Shown piece by piece: positions 5,437 through 6,920 of a DNA stretch of 6,920 bases; position 1 is the first letter of the stretch, and every line of letters starts with the position of its first letter. The notes beneath the pieces were generated by a model that saw only the letters and a program-made list of their open reading frames with translations, ran no database searches and had not been told where the DNA came from. Source of the stretch: DATACQ01 sp036555515. Its GTDB lineage: Bacteria > Desulfobacterota > Binatia > UBA9968. Made by a program: the position numbers and the translations under genes. The stretch spans positions 1 through 6,920 of the forward strand of contig DATBLC010000249.1 of NCBI GenBank assembly GCA_036555515.1, in the 5' to 3' direction.

Positions 5437-6714
5437 CTTCAGGTAATAACTGCCCCGGATACGGTTGCCGCGAACTCGATGCAACGAGAAGTGTCACAGT
5501 CAGACGGTATCTCACCGGCGGAGGCCGGGGGGGTGCAACGCAAGGCGTCGAAGGACGACGAGAAAAAGAAGAAAATGGCGGTGAAGCAACACGAAGTCCA
5601 GCAACTCAATGTTGCCAAGCTGCTCGATCAAGCCAAAAATATCCAGCCGGATCCCTCCAAAGGCACAATGGATCCAGACAATCTTTACCACAATAGTTGG
5701 GAGATGATTAACGCCGGCAAAGTCCTCCTCAGCGTGTTGAGTCCCACACATGACGCGCAGACGCGCAAGACTGGCAAACTTGCCTTCTTCGATTGGCATG
5801 TCAAGTACCCGAAAACGGGGGGCGATTACCCCGCCGACCCGGTGGATACATCCAGCGACAAAGGATTGCAGTTTGCCGACGTGGGAGTTGAAGCAGAAAT
5901 GTTGGCCCACTCCCGAGACCTCGGCTTTTTGTCTCTGTACACGCTGGGCCCGCCAGTTTCCGCCGATTTCGTGAAGCGCAATATAGTGCATGAAGTGCAG
6001 CACTTTTCCGACTGGCACGGACCCGCACTCCTGGCTCGCCGCCAGTTGGACAACTGGAAGCAGCTCGTGGAAGTTTATGAGAGTGAGTTTCGCTCGTTCT
6101 GGATCCAACCCGTTCCCGCACGGAATTGCCAACAAGGCATCTGTCTGGCGCCCCCCACCGCCTTCAACTTGGGTTCCCCGAACCAAAAGGCCGCGAACAC
6201 GAGTCCTGTTGATGTCACGAACCGGAAGCCTCCTTGCACCATCTGTCCCCCACCCGCGGGCGCTCCGTCCAGCGTGCGGACCAACCTGAAGAACGAGCGA
6301 CAGGAAAATACCTTTCGGTACATCCTTTCGCGCTACAAGGACAAGCAATTCGATTGCTGTTACGTCTACAATCCGAAATTCCGCAAAGAGGTGGATAACT
6401 ATGACATTCCCAGAAGCATAAACCTGATCAATTCCGTGAGACTGTGGGAATTGAACATGGAGTTGCGAAAGCTGGACCGCTCCATGAGCAATGCGGAGGT
6501 GAGCAACACCCGGTTTGTTGAGCTCGTGCGCAAGCTCGACGCCCTGGACTGGCTCTTCTTGAAAGACCAGCAGGCAACTCCTTTCTGGACCGCGCTGCAT
6601 CTTGATGCCCCTGCTTCCGTCCGCCGCGGCATGGCGAATCTGTCAGCACAATCCAAGGCTCCCACCCTCGCCGACATAGACCGCGAGCTGGGACCCAAGC
6701 CGACGACTCCTTGA
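5173..6714 (+). CDS. Core-less DUF4157-leader protein with HEVQH zincin-like domain
   Basis: A protein of 513 residues from GTG 5173 (516 from GTG 5164). Leader at about 35-90: ELQRMLGNQRVAQLIQAK and KLTVGAANDQYEQEADRVA, nearly identical to gene 1. There is no DUF4157 core: after a short segment with QRKAS and a Lys/Asp-rich stretch (about 124-140), it passes directly into a payload region. Around 165-315 there is NLYHNSWEMINAGK, then GGDYPADP, then NIVHEVQHFSDWHG with HExxH at 273-277, then YESEFRSFW with a glutamate at 305 that could be the third zinc ligand. This layout fits a gluzincin-like metallopeptidase, but I cannot name a family. The C-terminal 200 residues include cysteine pairs (CTIC at 355-358, CC at 395-396) and a helical, charged region about 405-470. 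No signal peptide or membrane segment is seen. Proteolysis and delivery are inferred; the leader and the HEVQH motif are plain. Confidence 0.9.
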   Translation: MSQQRLIGSPEKTKQQIAHRESRPDSVRSFQRVLHPILELQRMLGNQRVAQLIQAKRLTPQGKILGLQPKLTVGAANDQYEQEADRVALQVITAPDTVAANSMQREVSQSDGISPAEAGGVQRKASKDDEKKKKMAVKQHEVQQLNVAKLLDQAKNIQPDPSKGTMDPDNLYHNSWEMINAGKVLLSVLSPTHDAQTRKTGKLAFFDWHVKYPKTGGDYPADPVDTSSDKGLQFADVGVEAEMLAHSRDLGFLSLYTLGPPVSADFVKRNIVHEVQHFSDWHGPALLARRQLDNWKQLVEVYESEFRSFWIQPVPARNCQQGICLAPPTAFNLGSPNQKAANTSPVDVTNRKPPCTICPPPAGAPSSVRTNLKNERQENTFRYILSRYKDKQFDCCYVYNPKFRKEVDNYDIPRSINLINSVRLWELNMELRKLDRSMSNAEVSNTRFVELVRKLDALDWLFLKDQQATPFWTALHLDAPASVRRGMANLSAQSKAPTLADIDRELGPKPTTP

Positions 6715-6920
6715 AAATCAGGGGTCCAGAGGGGTCACCCATTCGAAGGTGGTGATCAAGAGGGAAGACTTTTCCTGCGAGAACAAACTTCTTTATTCTT
6801 TTATTCACCATCGGAGGATTACCGGGCACTGACGGACAAGGCGCGCTCATGGACGAGAAACGGCGCCGGGTTCATCGAGATCGCGGCTGGCGGAAGCCAT
6901 CTCGTCACGGTGGCGGCTGG
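6715..6920 (+). other. Open frame after gene 3, identity unknown (runs off right edge)
   Basis: Directly after the gene 3 TGA, the same frame stays free of stops to the window edge. It has no ATG, GTG or TTG in its first half. The last part reads SEDYRALTDKARSWTRNG and then GFIEIAAGGSHLVTVAA, which looks protein-like (Gly/Ala-rich beta pattern) rather than random. A GGAGG at 6813-6817 has no well-placed start in this frame; ATG 6849 lies in a different frame. It may be the decayed or cut-off piece of another DUF4157-type protein, or a new gene whose start is not recognisable. Confidence 0.3.

Noticed and set aside
5512..6600. Long minus-strand frame (362 codons) opposite gene 3.
   Set aside because: It lies entirely antisense to a gene with a recognisable leader and HEVQH motif; its translation shows no domain and is explained by the codon bias of the + strand gene.
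1..6920. CRISPR array, tRNA, rRNA, insertion sequence or transposase.
   Set aside because: No regularly spaced short repeats, no cloverleaf or rRNA sequence, and no transposase-like protein or terminal inverted repeats were seen; the repeats present are leader duplications.

Overview
The window carries three long genes, all on the + strand (161-1972, 2453-4510 and 5173-6714), separated by decayed sequence. All three proteins share the N-terminal leader typical of DUF4157 proteins (Pfam calls this family eCIS_core): an 'LQR-x-GNQ-V-x-LIQ' block and/or a 'D-x-YEQEADRVA' block. The first two also carry a complete DUF4157 domain ending in HELTHVIQQ. In other bacteria such proteins are often associated with extracellular contractile injection systems (eCIS). 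No sheath, tube, baseplate, spike or ATPase gene is visible here, so an eCIS link rests on the family alone. The host cannot be named. Moderate-to-high GC by eye, non-ATG starts on all three genes and large families of decayed DUF4157 relatives fit an environmental bacterium with a big accessory genome.

Layout. Positions 1-160 hold a worn leader relic and the start of a long direct repeat. Gene 1 (161-1972) encodes leader, DUF4157 core, a cysteine-bearing region with a HELCGH motif, an Arg/Lys tract and an SH3b domain. Positions 1973-2452 are a spacer plus a second decayed leader that overlaps the start of gene 2 by four bases. Gene 2 (2453-4510) encodes leader, DUF4157 core, a DUF922 putative zinc-protease domain (HEQVH), a Pro/Thr linker, a second leader element (CxxC plus YEQEADRVA) and an unrecognised C-terminal region. 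Positions 4511-5172 are a spacer and a third decayed leader. Gene 3 (5173-6714) encodes a leader joined directly, without a DUF4157 core, to a domain with HEVQH and a downstream glutamate. Positions 6715-6920 stay open in gene 3's frame but have no assignable gene.

The main observation is modularity. A shared leader is coupled to three different domains, each with its own HExxH-like or HExxxH zinc-binding motif. Each intact gene is preceded by the wreck of another leader, and two of the leaders are near copies at DNA level (104-427 and 5116-5436, with a 40-base identical stretch). This resembles a locus that diversifies by recombination at the leader, as polymorphic toxin loci do. Loading by an injection apparatus, toxicity and protease activity are all inference; the sequence shows only domains and motifs.
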